DNA of 64,000 nt from Elymus sibiricus (Eukaryota; Streptophyta; Magnoliopsida; Poales; Poaceae): the NCBI GenBank assembly GCA_039707655.1, contig CM077676.1:81989895-82053894 (forward strand). The letters run 5' to 3'. This document shows positions 1 through 13,770 of the stretch, piece by piece. Below the pieces are notes generated by a model. It was not told the DNA's origin and made no database searches. It worked only from the letters and a program-made list of their open reading frames with translations. A program made the translations under genes and the position numbers. Numbering within the stretch: the stretch's first letter is position 1; each line of letters begins with the position of its first letter.

Positions 1-2012
1 GTCCAGTTTGTACACGAAGTGCATCCAGTTTTTGCCGTAACCCTGTCAACTTTTTATCACATGCTATGTGGGTGAAATGATGATACCATGCCAAGTTTCA
101 ACCTTTTCAGAGTTCATTTGCAGTGCTTTTCAATTTCAGGGTCATTTAGCTCAAAAAATCATTAAATGCATGAAAAATAGCAAATGAAGTTAGAAAGGGT
201 TGAAATTTGAGGATGTGGCTTTGAATGGTGCATATTGAATGCACAAAAAGTCTGGAGTTGAAATAAGTTTTGAAAAAAATGAAATGCTTTTGTAACAGAT
301 GAGTTTTCGTCCGAAACCTTGATACTTCGAAGGAGATGGTCCAGTTTGTACACGAAGTGCATCCAGTTTTTGCCGTAAGCCTCTCAACTTTTTAGCACAT
401 GCTATGTGGGTGAAATTATGAAACCATGACAAGTTTCAACCTTTTCAGAGTTCATTTGCAGTGCTTTTCAATTTCAGGGTCATTTAGCTCAAAAAAAATC
501 ATTAAATGCATGAAAAATAGCAAATGAAGTTAGAAAGGGTTGAAATTTGAGGATGTGGCTTTGAATGGTGCATATTGAATGCACAAAAAGTCTGGAGTTG
601 AAATAAGTTTAAAAAAATGAAATGCCTTTGTAACAGATGAGTTTTCTTTCGAAACCTTGATAATTCGTAGGAGATGGTCCAGTTTGTACACGGAGTGCAT
701 CCAGTTTTTGCCGTAACCCTCTCAACTTTTTATCACATGCTATGTGGGTGAAATGATGATACCATGCCAAGTTTCAACCTTTTCAGAGTTTATTTGTAGT
801 GCTTTTCAATTTCAGGGTCATTTAGCTCAAAAAATCATTAAATGCATGAAAAATAGCAAATGAAGTTAGAAAGGGTTGAAATTTGAGGATGTGGCTTTGA
901 ATGGTGCATATTGAATGCACAAAAAGTCTGGAGTTGAAATAAGTTTAAAAAAAATGAAATGCCTTTGTAACAGATGAGTTTTCGTCCGAAACCTTGATAC
1001 TTCGAAGGAGATGGTCCAGTTTGTACACGAAGTGCATCCAGTTTTTGCTGTAACCCTCTCAACTTTTTAGCACATGCTATGTGGGTGAAATGATGATACC
1101 ATGCCAAGTTTCAACCTTTTCAGAGTTCATTTGTAGTGCTTTTCAATTTCAGGGACATTTAGCTCAGAAAAATCATTAAATGCATGAAAAATAGCAAATG
1201 AAGTTAGAAAGGGTTGAAATTTGAGGATTTGGCTTCGAATGGTGACTATTGAATGCACAAAAATCTGGAGTTGAAATAAGTTTAAAAAAATGAAATGCCT
1301 TTGTAACAGATGAGTTTTCTTCCGAAACCTTGATACTTCGAAGGAGATGGTCCAGTTTGTACACGAAGTGCATCCAGTTTTTGCCGTAACCCTCTCAACT
1401 TTTTAGCACATGCTATGTGGGTGAAATGATGATACCACGCCAAGTTTCAACCTTTTCAGAGTTCATTTGTAGTGCTCAGGGTCATTTAGCTCAAAAAATC
1501 ATTAAATGCATGAAAAATAGCAAATGAAGTTAGAAAGGGTTGAAATTTGAGGATGTGGCTTTGAATGGTGCATATTAAATGCACAAAAAGTCTGGAGTTG
1601 AAATAAGTTAAAAAAAATGAAATGCCTTTCTAACAGATGAGTTTTCGTTCGAAACCTTGATACTTCGAAGGAGATGGTCCAGTTTGTACACGAAGTGCAT
1701 CCAGTTTTTGCCGTAACCCTGTCAACTTTTTATCACATGCTATGTGGGTGAAATGATGATACCATGCCAAGTTTCAACCCTTTCAGAGTTTATTTGTAGT
1801 GCTCTTCAATTTCAGGGTCATTTAGCTCAAAAAAATCATTAAATGCATGAAATATAGCAAATGAAGTTAGAAAGGGTTGAAATTTGAGGATGTGGGTTTG
1901 AATGGTGCATATTCAATGCACAGAAAGTCTGGAGTTGAAATAAGTTTAAAAAATGAAATGCCTTTGTAACAGATGAGTTTTCGTCCGAAACCTTGATACT
2001 TCGAAGGAGATG
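1..2012. repeat. HOR unit A*-B-C-D-E-F, 2012 bp
   Basis: Monomers start at 1, 339, 677, 1014, 1350 and 1677. The first monomer has an A tail (ttttgaaaaaaatg) but a C/F-like head (ccctgtcaactttttatc at 41-59), so it is an A hybrid. The B tail has ataattcgtagg. C has the private change acggagtgc. F has private caaccctttcag and cacagaaagtc. Confidence 0.88.
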
Positions 2013-3350
2013 GTCCAGTTTGTACACGAAGTGCATCCAGTTTTTGCCGTAACCCTCTCAACTTTTTAGCACATGCTATGTGGGTGAAATTATGATACCA
2101 TGCCAAGTTTCAACCTTTTCAGAGTTCATTTGCAGTGCTTTTCAATTTCAGGGTCATTTAGCTCAAAAAAAATCATTAAATGCATGAAAAATAGCAAATG
2201 AAGTTAGAAAGGGTTGAAATTTGAGGATGTGGCTTTGAATGGTGCATATTGAATGCACAAAAAGTCTGGAGTTGAAATAAGTTTAAAAAAAATGAAATGC
2301 CTTTGTAACAGATGAGTTTTCGTCCGAAACCTTGATACTTCGAAGGAGATGGTCCAGTTTGTACACGAAGTGCATCCAGTTTTTGCTGTAACCCTCTCAA
2401 CTTTTTAGCACATGCTATGTGGGTGAAATGATGATACCATGCCAAGTTTCAACCTTTTCAGAGTTAATTTGTAGTGCTTTTCAATTTCAGGGACATTTAG
2501 CTCAGAAAAATCATTAAATGCATGAAAAATAGCAAATGAAGTTAGAAAGGGTTGAAATTTGAGGATTTGGCTTCGAATGGTAACTATTGAATGCACAAAA
2601 ATCTGGAGTTGAAATAAGTTTAAAAAAATGAAATGCCTTTGTAACAGATGAGTTTTCTTCCGAAACCTTGATACTTCGAAGGAGATGGTCCCGTTTGTAC
2701 ACGAAGTGCATCCAGTTTTTGCCGTAACCCTCTCAACTTTTTAGCACATTCTATGTGGGTGAAATGATGATACCACGCCAAGTTTCAACCTTTTCAGAGT
2801 TCATTTGTAGTGCTCAGGGTCATTTAGCTCAAAAAATCATTAAATGCATGAAAAATAGCAAATGAAGTTAGAAAGGGTTGAAATTTGAGGATGTGGATTT
2901 GAATGGTGCATATTAAATGCACAAAAAGTCTGGAGTTGAAATAAGTTAAAAAAAATGAAATGCCTTTCGAACAGATGAGTTTTCGTTCGAAACCTTGATA
3001 CTTCGAAGGACATGGTCCAGTTTGTACACGAAGTGCATCCAGTTTTTGCCGTAACCATGTCAACTTTTTATCACATGCTATGTGGGTGAAATGATGATAC
3101 CATGCCAAGTTTCAACCTTTTCAGAGTTTATTTGTAGTGCTTTTCAATTTCAGGGTCATTTAGCTCAAAAAAATCATTAAATGCATGAAATATAGCAAAT
3201 GAAGTTAGAAAGGGTTGAAATTTGAGGATGTGGGTTTGAATGGTGCATATTCAATGCACAAAAAGTCTGGAGTTGAAATAAGTTTAAAAAATGAAATGCC
3301 TTTGTAACAGATGAGTTTTCGTCCGAAACCTTGATACTTCGAAGGAGATG
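2013..3350. repeat. 4-mer HOR unit A/C-D-E-F, 1338 bp
   Basis: Monomers start at 2013, 2352, 2688 and 3015. The first has an A-like head, a B-like middle (aaattatg, eight A) and a C tail, so about two monomers were lost by recombination. Private variants at 2466, 2692, 2750 and 2897 recur exactly 29,864 bp downstream. Confidence 0.88.
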
Positions 3351-4698
3351 GTCCAGTTTGTACACGAAGTGCATCCAGTTTTTGCCGTAACCCTCTCAAC
3401 TTTTTAGCACATGCTATGTGGGGGAAATGATGATACCATGCCAAGTTTCAACCTTTTCAGAGTTCATTTGCAGTTCTTTTCAATTTCAGGGTCATTTAGC
3501 TCAAAAAAATCATTAAATGCATGAAATATAGCAAATGAAGTTAGAAAGGGTTGAAATTTGAGGATGTGGCTTTGAATGGTGCATATTGAATGCACAAAAA
3601 GTCTGGAGTTGAAATAAGTTTAAAAAAATGAAATGCCTTTGTAACAGATGAGTTTTCGTTCGAAACCTTGATACTTCGTAGGAGATGGTCCAGTTTGTAC
3701 ACGAAGTGCATCCAGTTTTTGCCGTAACCCTGTCAACTTTTTATCACATGCTATGTGGGTGAAATGATGATACCATGCCAAGTTTCAACCTTTTCAGAGT
3801 TCATTTGCAGTGCTTTTCAATTTCAGGGTCATTTAGCTCAAAAAAAATCATTAAATGCATGAAAAATAGCAAATGAAGTTAGAAAGGGTTGAAATTTGAG
3901 GATGTGGCTTTGAATGGTGCATATTGAATGCACAAAAAGTCTGGAGTTGAAATAAGTTTAAAAAAATGAAATGCCTTTGTAACAGATGAGTTTTCGTTCG
4001 AAACCTTGATACTTCGTAGGAGATGGTCCAGTTTGTACACGAAGTGCATCCAGTTTTTGCCGTAACCCTCTCAACTTTTTATCACATGCTATGTGGGTGA
4101 AATGATGATACCATGCCAAGTTTCAACCTTTTCAGAGTTTATTTGTAGTGCTTTTCAATTTCAGGGTCATTTAGCTCAAAAAAATCATTAAATGCATGAA
4201 AAATAGCAAATGAAGTTAGAAAGGGTTGAAATTTGAGGATGTGGCTTTGAATGGTGCATATTGAATGCACAAAAAGTCTGGAGTTGAAATAAGTTAAAAA
4301 AAATGAAATGCCTTTCTAACAGATGAGTTTTCGTTCGAAACCTTGATACTTCGAAGGAGATGGTCCAGTTTGTACACGAAGTGCATCCAGTTTTTGCCGT
4401 AACCCTGTCAACTTTTTATCACATGCTATGTGGGTGAAATGATGATACCATGCCAAGTTTCAACCTTTTCAGAGTTTATTTGTAGTGCTTTTCAATTTCA
4501 GGGTCATTTAGCTCAAAAAAATCATTTTATGCATGAAATATAGCAAATGAAGTTGGAAAGGGTTGAAATTTGAGGATGTGGGTTTGAATGGTGCATATTC
4601 AATGCACAAAAAGTCTGGAGTTGAAATAAGTTTAAAAAATGAAATGCCTTTGTAACAGATGAGTTTTCGTCCGAAACCTTGATACTTCGAAGGAGATG
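3351..4698. repeat. 4-mer HOR unit of hybrid monomers, 1348 bp
   Basis: Monomers start at 3351 (A head with private ggggg at 3423, F-like gaaatatagc, B tail), 3688 (C/F head, B tail), 4026 (C head, E tail) and 4363 (F, with private cattttatgc). Standard D is absent. Three successive hybrids make this one of the most rearranged units. Confidence 0.82.
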
Positions 4699-6047
4699 GT
4701 CCAGTTTGTACACGAAGTGCATCCAGTTTTTGCCGTAACCCTCTCAACTTTTTAGCACATGCTATGTGGGTGAAATGATGATACCATGCCAAGTTTCAAC
4801 CTTTTCAGAGTTCATTTGCAGTGCTTTTCAATTTCAGGGTCATTTAGCTCAAAAAATCATTAAATGCATGAAAAATAGCAAATGAAGTTAGAAAGGGTTG
4901 AAATTTGAGGATGTGGCTTTGAATGGTGCATATTGAATGCACAAAAAGTCTGGAGTTGAAATAAGTTTTGAAAAAAATGAAATGCTTTTGTAACAGATGA
5001 GTTTTCGTCCGAAACCTTGATACTTCGAAGGAGATGGTCCAGTTTGTACACGAAGTGCATCCAGTTTTTGCCGTAAGCCTCTCAACTTTTTAGCACATGC
5101 TATGTGGGTGAAATTATGAAACCATGACAAGTTTCAACCTTTTCAGAGTTCATTTGCAGTGCTTTTCAATTTTAGGGTCATTTAGCTCAAAAAAAATCAT
5201 TAAATGCATGAAAAATAGCAAATGAAGTTAGAAAGGGTTGAAATTTGAGGATGTGGCTTTGAATGGTGCATATTGAATGCACAAAAAGTCTGGAGTTGAA
5301 ATAAGTTTAAAAAAATGAAATGCCTTTGTAACAGATGAGTTTTCGTTCGAAACCTTGATACTTCGTAGGAGATGGTCCAGTTTGTACACGAAGTGCATCC
5401 AGTTTTTGCCGTAACCCTCTCAACTTTTTATCACATGCTATGTGGGTGAAATGATGATACCATGCCAAGTTTCAACCTTTTCAGAGTTTATTTGTAGTGC
5501 TTTTCAATTTCAGGGTCATTTAGCTCAAAAAAATCATTAAATGCATGAAAAATAGCAAATGAAGTTAGAAAGGGTTGAAATTTGAGGATGTGGCTTTGAA
5601 TGGTGCATATTGAATGCACAAAAAGTCTGGAGTTGAAATAAGTTAAAAAAAATGAAATGCCTTTCTAACAGATGAGTTTTCGTTCGAAACCTTGATACTT
5701 CGAAGGAGATGGTCCAGTTTGTACACGAAGTGCATCCAGTTTTTGCCGTAACCCTGTCAACTTTTTATCACATGCTATGTGGGTGAAATGATGATACCAT
5801 GCCAAGTTTCAACCTTTTCAGAGTTTATTTGTAGTGCTTTTCAATTTCAGGATCATTTAGCTCAAAAAAATCATTAAATGCATGAAATATAGCAAATGAA
5901 GTTAGAAAGGGTTGAAATTTGAGGATGTGGGTTTGAATGGTGCATATTCAATGCACAAAAAGTCTGGAGTTGAAATAAGTTTAAAAAATGAAATGCCTTT
6001 GTAACAGATGAGTTTTCGTCCGAAACCTTGATACTTCGAAGGAGATG
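4699..6047. repeat. 4-mer HOR unit A-B-C/E-F, 1349 bp
   Basis: Monomers start at 4699, 5037, 5375 and 5712. The monomer at 5375 has a C head and an E tail (gttaaaaaaaatg, ctttctaac), deleting the C tail, D and the E head. F carries the private aggatcattt variant (a at 5852) seen again at 7875 and 10224. Confidence 0.87.
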
Positions 6048-6722
6048 GTCCAGTTTGTACACGAAGTGCATCCAGTTTTTGCCGTAACCCTCTCAACTTT
6101 TCAGCACATGCTATGTGGGTGAAATGATGATACCATGCCAAGTTTCAACCTTTTCAGAGTTCATTTGCAGTGCTTTTCAATTTCAGGGTCATTTAGCTCA
6201 AAAAATCATTAAATGCATGAAAAATAGCAAATGAAGTTAGAAAGGGTTGAAATTTGAGGATGTGGCTTTGAATGGTGCATATTGAATGCACAAAAAGTCT
6301 GGAGTTGAAATAAGTTTTGAAAAAAATGAAATGCTTTTGTAACAGATGAGTTTTCGTCCGAAACCTTGATACTTCGAAGGAGATGGTCCAGTTTGTACAC
6401 GAAGTGCATCCAGTTTTTGCCGTAAGCCTCTCAACTTTTTAGCACATGCTATGTGGGTGAAATTATGAAACCATGACAAGTTTCAACCTTTGCAGAGTTC
6501 ATTTGCAGTGCTTTTCAATTTCAGGGTCATTTAGCTCAAAAAAAATCATTAAATGCATGAAAAATAGCAAATGAAGTTAGAAAGGGTTGAAATTTGAGGA
6601 TGTGGGTTTGAATGGTGCATATTCAATGCACAAAAAGTCTGGAGTTGAAATAAGTTTAAAAAATGAAATGCCTTTGTAACAGATGAGTTTTCGTCCGAAA
6701 CCTTGATACTTCGAAGGAGATG
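6048..6722. repeat. 2-mer HOR unit A-B/F, 675 bp
   Basis: This is the shortest unit in the window. A (6048) has private cttttcagcac (c at 6102). The next monomer (6386) has a B head (gtaagcc, gaaaccatgacaag) and an F tail (gtgggtttg, attcaatgc), removing the remainder of B, then C, D and E. Confidence 0.87.
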
Positions 6723-8070
6723 GTCCAGTTTGTACACGAAGTGCATCCAGTTTTTGCCGTAACCCTCTCAACTTTTTAGCACATGCTATGTGGGTGAAAT
6801 GATGATACCATGCCAAGTTTCAACCTTTTCAGAGTTCATTTGCAGTGCTTTTCAATTTCAGGGTCATTTAGCTCAAAAAATCATTAAATGCATGAAAAAT
6901 AGCAAATGAAGTTAGAAAGGGTTGAAATTTGAGGATGTGGCTTTGAATGGTGCATATTGAATGCACAAAAAGTCTGGAGTTGAAATAAGTTTTGAAAAAA
7001 ATGAAATGCTTTTGTAACAGATGAGTTTTCGTCCGAAACCTTGATACTTCGAAGGAGATGGTCCAGTTTGTACACGAAGTGCATCCAGTTTTTGCCGTAA
7101 GCCTCTCAACTTTTTAGCACATGCTATGTGGGTGAAATTATGAAACCATGACAAGTTTCAACCTTTTCAGAGTTCATTTGCAGTGCTTTTCAATTTCAGG
7201 GTCATTTAGCTCAAAAAAAATCATTAAATGCATGAAAAATAGCAAATGAAGTTAGAAAGGGTTGAAATTTGAGGATGTGGCTTTGAATGGTGCATATTGA
7301 ATGCACAAAAAGTCTGGAGTTGAAATAAGTTTAAAAAAATGAAATGCCTTTGTAACAGATGAGTTTTCGTTCGAAACCTTGATACTTCGTAGGAGATGGT
7401 CCAGTTTGTACACGAAGTGCATCCAGTTTTTGCCGTAACCCTCTCAACTTTTTATCACAGGCTATGTGGGTGAAATGATGATACCATGCCAAGTTTCAAC
7501 CTTTTCAGAGTTTATTTGTAGTGCTTTTCAATTTCAGGGTCATTTAGCTCAAAAAAATCATTAAATGCATGAAAAATAGCAAATGAAGTTAGAAAGGGTT
7601 GAAATTTGAGGATGTGGCTTTGAATGGTGCATATTGAATGCACAAAAAGTCTGGAGTTGAAATAAGTTAAAAAAATGAAATGCCTTTCTAACAGATGAGT
7701 TTTCGTTCGAAACCTTGATACTTCGAAGGAGATGGTCCAGTTTGTACACGAAGTGCATCCAGTTTTTGCCGTAACCCTGTCAACTTTTTATCACATGCTA
7801 TGTGGGTGAAATGATGATACCATGCCAAGTTTCAACCTTTTCAGAGTTTATTTGTAGTGCTTTTCAATTTCAGGATCATTTAGCTCAAAAAAATCATTAA
7901 ATGCATGAAATATAGCAAATGAAGTTAGAAAGGGTTGAAATTTGAGGATGTGGGTTTGAATGGTGCATATTCAATGCACAAAAAGTCTGGAGTTGAAATA
8001 AGTTTAAAAAATGAAATGCCTTTGTAACAGATGAGTTTTCGTCCGAAACCTTGATACTTCGAAGGAGATG
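6723..8070. repeat. 4-mer HOR unit A-B-C/E-F, 1348 bp
   Basis: Monomers start at 6723, 7061, 7399 and 7735. It has the same composition as the unit at 4699. The C/E monomer has private cacaggctatg (g at 7460) and F has aggatcattt (a at 7875). Both are copied 2349 bp downstream. Confidence 0.87.
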
Positions 8071-10419
8071 GTCCAGTTTGTACACGAAGTGCATCCAGTT
8101 TTTGCCGTAACCCTCTCAACTTTTCAGCACATGCTATGTGGGTGAAATGATGATACCATGCCAAGTTTCAACCTTTTCAGAGTTCATTTGCAGTGCTTTT
8201 CAATTTCAGGGTCATTTAGCTCAAAAAATCATTAAATGCATGAAAAATAGCAAATGAAGTTAGAAAGGGTTGAAATTTGAGGATGTGGCTTTGAATGGTG
8301 CATATTGAATGCACAAAAAGTCTGGAGTTGAAATAAGTTTTGAAAAAAATGAAATGCTTTTGTAACAGATGAGTTTTCGTCCGAAACCTTGATACTTCGA
8401 AGGAGATGGTCCAGTTTGTACACGAAGTGCATCCAGTTTTTGCCGTAAGCCTCTCAACTTTTTAGCACATGCTATGTGGGTGAAATTATGAAACCATGAC
8501 AAGTTTCAACCTTTTCAGAGTTCATTTGCAGTGCTTTTCAATTTCAGGGTCATTTAGCTCAAAAAAAATCATTAAATGCATGAAAAATAGCAAATGAAGT
8601 TAGAAAGGGTTGAAATTTGAGGATGTGGCTTTGAATGGTGCATATTGAATGCACAAAAAGTCTGGAGTTGAAATAAGTTTAAAAAAATGAAATGCCTTTG
8701 TAACAGATGAGTTTTCGTTCGAAACCTTGATACTTCGTAGGAGATGGTCCAGTTTGTACACGAAGTGCATCCAGTTTTTGCCGTAACCCTCTCAACATTT
8801 TATCACATGCTATGTGGGTGAAATGATGATACCATGCCAAGTTTCAACCTTTTCAGAGTTTATTTGTAGTGCTTTTCAATTTCAGGGTCATTTAGCTCAA
8901 AAAAATCATTAAATGCATGAAAAATAGCAAATGAAGTTAGAAAGGGTTGAAATTTGAGGATGTGGCTTTGAATGGTGCATATTGAATGCACAAAAAGTCT
9001 GGAGTTGAAATAAGTTTAAAAAAAATGAAATGCCTTTGTAACAGATGAGTTTTCGTCCGAAACCTTGATACTTCGAAGGAGATGGTCCAGTTTGTACACG
9101 AAGTGCATCCAGTTTTTGCTGTAACCCTCTCAACTTTTTAGCACATGCTATGTGGGTGAAATGATGATACCATGCCAAGTTTCAACCTTTTCAGAGTTCA
9201 TTTGTAGTGCTTTTCAATTTCAGGGACATTTAGCTCAGAAAAATCATTAAATGCATGAAAAATAGCAAATGAAGTTAGAAAGGGTTGAAATTTGAGGATT
9301 TGGCTTCGAATGGTGACTATTGAATGCACAAAAATCTGGATTTGAAATAAGTTTAAAAAAATGAAATGCCTTTGTAACAGATGAGTTTTCTTCCGAAACC
9401 TTGATACTTCGAAGGAGATGGTCCAGTTTGTACACGAAGTGCATCCAGTTTTTGCCGTAACCCTCTCAACTTTTTAGCACATGCTATGTGGGTGAAATGA
9501 TGATACCACGCCAAGTTTCAACCTTTTCAGAGTTCATTTGTAGTGCTCAGGGTCATTTAGCTCAAAAAATCATTAAATGCATGAAAAATAGCAAATGAAG
9601 TTAGAAAGGGTTGAAATTTGAGGATGTGGCTTTGATTGGTGCATATTGAATGCACAAAAAGTCTGGAGTTGAAATAAGTTTAAAAAAATGAAATGCCTTT
9701 GTAACAGATGAGTTTTCGTTCGAAACCTTGATACTTCGTAGGAGATGGTCCAGTTTGTACACGAAGTGCATCCAGTTTTTGCCGTAACCCTCTCAACTTT
9801 TTATCACAGGCTATGTGGGTGAAATGATGATACCATGCCAAGTTTCAACCTTTTCAGAGTTTATTTGTAGTGCTTTTCAATTTCAGGGTCATTTAGCTCA
9901 AAAAAATCATTAAATGCATGAAAAATAGCAAATGAAGTTAGAAAGGGTTGAAATTTGAGGATGTGGCTTTGAATGGTGCATATTGAATGCACAAAAAGTC
10001 TGGAGTTGAAATAAGTTAAAAAAATGAAATGCCTTTCTAACAGATGAGTTTTCGTTCGAAACCTTGATACTTCGAAGGAGATGGTCCAGTTTGTACACGA
10101 AGTGCATCCAGTTTTTGCCGTAACCCTGTCAACTTTTTATCACATGCTATGTGGGTGAAATGATGATACCATGCCAAGTTTCAACCTTTTCAGAGTTTAT
10201 TTGTAGTGCTTTTCAATTTCAGGATCATTTAGCTCAAAAAAATCATTAAATGCATGAAATATAGCAAATGAAGTTAGAAAGGGTTGAAATTTGAGGATGT
10301 GGGTTTGAATGGTGCATATTCAATGCACAAAAAGTCTGGAGTTGAAATAAGTTTAAAAAATGAAATGCCTTTGTAACAGATGAGTTTTCGTCCGAAACCT
10401 TGATACTTCGAAGGAGATG
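8071..10419. repeat. 7-mer HOR unit A-B-C-D-E/B-C/E-F, 2349 bp
   Basis: Monomers start at 8071, 8409, 8747, 9085, 9421, 9748 and 10084. The fifth has an E head with the 9-bp deletion but a B tail (gtttaaaaaaatg, cgttcg, cgtagg), then the array re-enters a C/E hybrid. The length equals the offset of a tandem duplication traced by six private variants. Confidence 0.87.
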
Positions 10420-12432
10420 GTCCAGTTTGTACACGAAGTGCATCCAGTTTTTGCCGTAACCCTCTCAACTTTTCAGCACATGCTATGTGGGTGAAATGAT
10501 GATACCATGCCAAGTTTCAACCTTTTCAGAGTTCATTTGCAGTGCTTTTCAATTTCAGGGTCATTTAGCTCAAAAAATCATTAAATGCATGAAAAATAGC
10601 AAATGAAGTTAGAAAGGGTTGAAATTTGAGGATGTGGCTTTGAATGGTGCATATTGAATGCACAAAAAGTCTGGAGTTGAAATAAGTTTTGAAAAAAATG
10701 AAATGCTTTTGTAACAGATGAGTTTTCGTCCGAAACCTTGATACTTCGAAGGAGATGGTCTAGTTTGTACACGAAGTGCATCCAGTTTTTGCCGTAAGCC
10801 TCTCAACTTTTTAGCACATGCTATGTGGGTGAAATTATGAAACCATGACAAGTTTCAACCTTTTCAGAGTTCATTTGCAGTGCTTTTCAATTTCAGGGTC
10901 ATTTAGCTCAAAAAAAATCATTAAATGCATGAAAAATAGCAAATGAAGTTAGAAAGGGTTGAAATTTGAGGATGTGGCTTTGAATGGTGCATATTGAATG
11001 CACAAAAAGTCTGGAGTTGAAATAAGTTTAAAAAAATGAAATGCCTTTGTAACAGATGAGTTTTCGTTCGAAACCTTGATACTTCGTAGGAGATGGTCCA
11101 GTTTGTACACGAAGTGCATCCAGTTTTTGCCGTAACCCTCTCAACATTTTATCACATGCTATGTGGGTGAAATGATGATACCATGCCAAGTTTCAACCTT
11201 TTCAGAGTTTATTTGTAGTGCTTTTCAATTTCAGGGTCATTTAGCTCAAAAAAATCATTAAATGCATGAAAAATAGCAAATGAAGTTAGAAAGGGTTGAA
11301 ATTTGAGGATGTGGCTTTGAATGGTGCATATTGAATGCACAAAAAGTCTGGAGTTGAAATAAGTTTAAAAAAAATGAAATGCCTTTGTAACAGATGAGTT
11401 TTCGTCCGAAACCTTGATACTTCGAAGGAGATGGTCCAGTTTGTACACGAAGTGCATCCAGTTTTTGCTGTAACCCTCTCAACTTTTTAGCACATGCTAT
11501 GTGGGTGAAATGATGATACCATGCCAAGTTTCAACCTTTTCAGAGTTCATTTGTAGTGCTTTTCAATTTCAGGGACATTTAGCTCAGAAAAATCATTAAA
11601 TGCATGAAAAATAGCAAATGAAGTTAGAAAGGGTTGAAATTTGAGGATTTGGCTTCGAATGGTGACTATTGAATGCACAAAAATCTGGATTTGAAATAAG
11701 TTTAAAAAAATGAAATGCCTTTGTAACAGATGAGTTTTCTTCCGAAACCTTGATACTTCGAAGGAGATGGTCCAGTTTGTACACGAAGTGCATCCAGTTT
11801 TTGCCGTAACCCTCTCAACTTTTTAGCACATGCTATGTGGGTGAAATGATGATACCACGCCAAGTTTCAACCTTTTCAGAGTTCATTTGTAGTGCTCAGG
11901 GTCATTTAGCTCAAAAAATCATTAAATGCATGAAAAATAGCAAATGAAGTTAGAAAGGGTTGAAATTTGAGGATGTGGCTTTGATTGGTGCATATTGAAT
12001 GCACAAAAAGTCTGGAGTTGAAATAAGTTAAAAAAAATGAAATGCCTTTCTAACAGATGAGTTTTCGTTCGAAACCTTGATACTTCGAAGGAGATGGTCC
12101 AGTTTGTACACGAAGTGCATCCAGTTTTTGCCGTAACCTTGTCAACTTTTTATCACATGCTATGTGGTTGAAATGATGATACCATGCCAAGTTTCAACCT
12201 TTTCAGAGTTTATTTGTAGTGCTTTTCAATTTCAGGGTCATTTAGCTCAAAAAAATCATTAAATGCATGAAATATAGCAAATGAAGTTAGAAAGGGTTGA
12301 AATTTGAGGATGTGGGTTTGAATGGTGCATATTCAATGCACAAAAAGTCTGGAGTTGAAATAAGTTTAAAAAATGAAATGCCTTTGTAACATATGAGTTT
12401 TCGTCCGAAACCTTGATACTTCGAAGGAGATG
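10420..12432. repeat. HOR unit A-B-C-D-E-F, 2013 bp
   Basis: Monomers start at 10420, 10758, 11096, 11434, 11770 and 12097. It inherits cttttcagcac, caacatttta, ctggatttg and tttgattgg from the duplicated segment to its left. B has a private ggtctagtttg. F has accttgtcaac and private atatgag. Confidence 0.9.
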
Positions 12433-13770
12433 GTCCAGTTTGTACACGAAATGCATCCAGTTTTTGCCGTAACCCTCTCAACTTTTTAGCACATGCTATG
12501 TGGGTGAAATGATGATACCATGCCAAGTTTCAACCTTTTCAGAGTTCATTTGCAGTGCTTTTCAATTTCAGGGTCATTTAGCTCAAAAAATCATTAAATG
12601 CATGAAAAATAGCAAATGAAGTTAGAAAGGGTTGAAATTTGAGGATGTGGCTTTGAATGGTGCATATTGAATGCACAAAAAGTCTAGAGTTGAAATAAGT
12701 TTTGAAAAAAATGAAATGCTTTTGTAACAGATGAGTTTTCGTCCGAAACCTTGATACTTCGAAGGAGATGGTCCAGTTTGTACACGAAGTGCATCCAGTT
12801 TTTGCCGTAAGCCTCTCAACTTTTTAGCACATGCTATGTGGGTGAAATTATGAAACCATGACAAGTTTCAACCTTTTCAGAGTTCATTTGTAGTGCTTTT
12901 CAATTTCAGGGACATTTAGCTCAGAAAAATCATTAAATGCATGAAAAATAGCAAATGAAGTTAGAAAGGGTTGAAATTTGAGGATTTGGCTTCGAATGGT
13001 GCATATTGAATGCACAAAAATCTGGAGTTGAAATAAGTTTAAAAAAATGAAATGCCTTTGTAACAGATGAGTTTTCTTCCGAAACCTTGATACTTCGAAG
13101 GAGATGGTCCAGTTTGTACACGAAGTGCATCCAGTTTTTGCCGTAACCCTCTCAACTTTTTAGCACATGCTATGTGGGTGAAATGATGATACCACGCCAA
13201 GTTTCAACCTTTTCAGAGTTCATTTGTAGTGCTCAGGGTCATTTAGCTCAAAAAATCATTAAATGCATGAAAAATAGCAAATGAAGTTAGAAAGGGTTGA
13301 AATTTGAGGATGTGGCTTTGAATGGTGCATATTGAATGCACAAAAAGTCTGGAGTTGAAATAAGTTAAAAAAAATGAAATGCCTTTCTAACAGATGAGTT
13401 TTCGTTCGAAACCTTGATACTTCGAAGGAGATGGTCCAGTTTGTACACGAAGTGCATCCAGTTTTTGCCGTAACCTTGTCAACTTTTTATCACATGCTAT
13501 GTGGGTGAAATGATGATACCATGCCAAGTTTCAACCTTTTCAGAGTTTATTTGTAGTGCTTTTCAATTTCAGGGTCATTTAGCTCAAAAAAATCATTAAA
13601 TGCATGAAATATAGCAAATGAAGTTAGAAAGGGTTGAAATTTGAGGATGTGGGTTTGAATGGTGCATATTCAATGCACAAAAAGTCTGGAGTTGAAATAA
13701 GTTTAAAAAATGAAATGCCTTTTGTAACAGATGAGTTTTCGTCCGAAACCTTGATACTTCGAAGGAGATG
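12433..13770. repeat. 4-mer HOR unit A-B/D-E-F, 1338 bp
   Basis: Monomers start at 12433, 12771, 13107 and 13434. A has private agtctagag (a at 12686). The second monomer has a B head and a D tail but keeps gtgcatattg instead of the D-typical gtgactattg. F has an extra T in ccttttgtaac, giving 337 bp. Confidence 0.87.

Noticed and set aside
5171..5177. Plant telomere motif tttaggg (also at 32350-32356).
   Set aside because: Each is a single copy made by one C-to-T change in the common tttcaggg. There is no tandem telomeric run.
12063..12079. CENP-B-box-like sequence around ttttcgttcgaaacc.
   Set aside because: It fits the TTCG, A and first C of the vertebrate consensus but not the GGG, so 6 of 9 core bases. 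D monomers lose even the TTCG. No basis for a binding claim.
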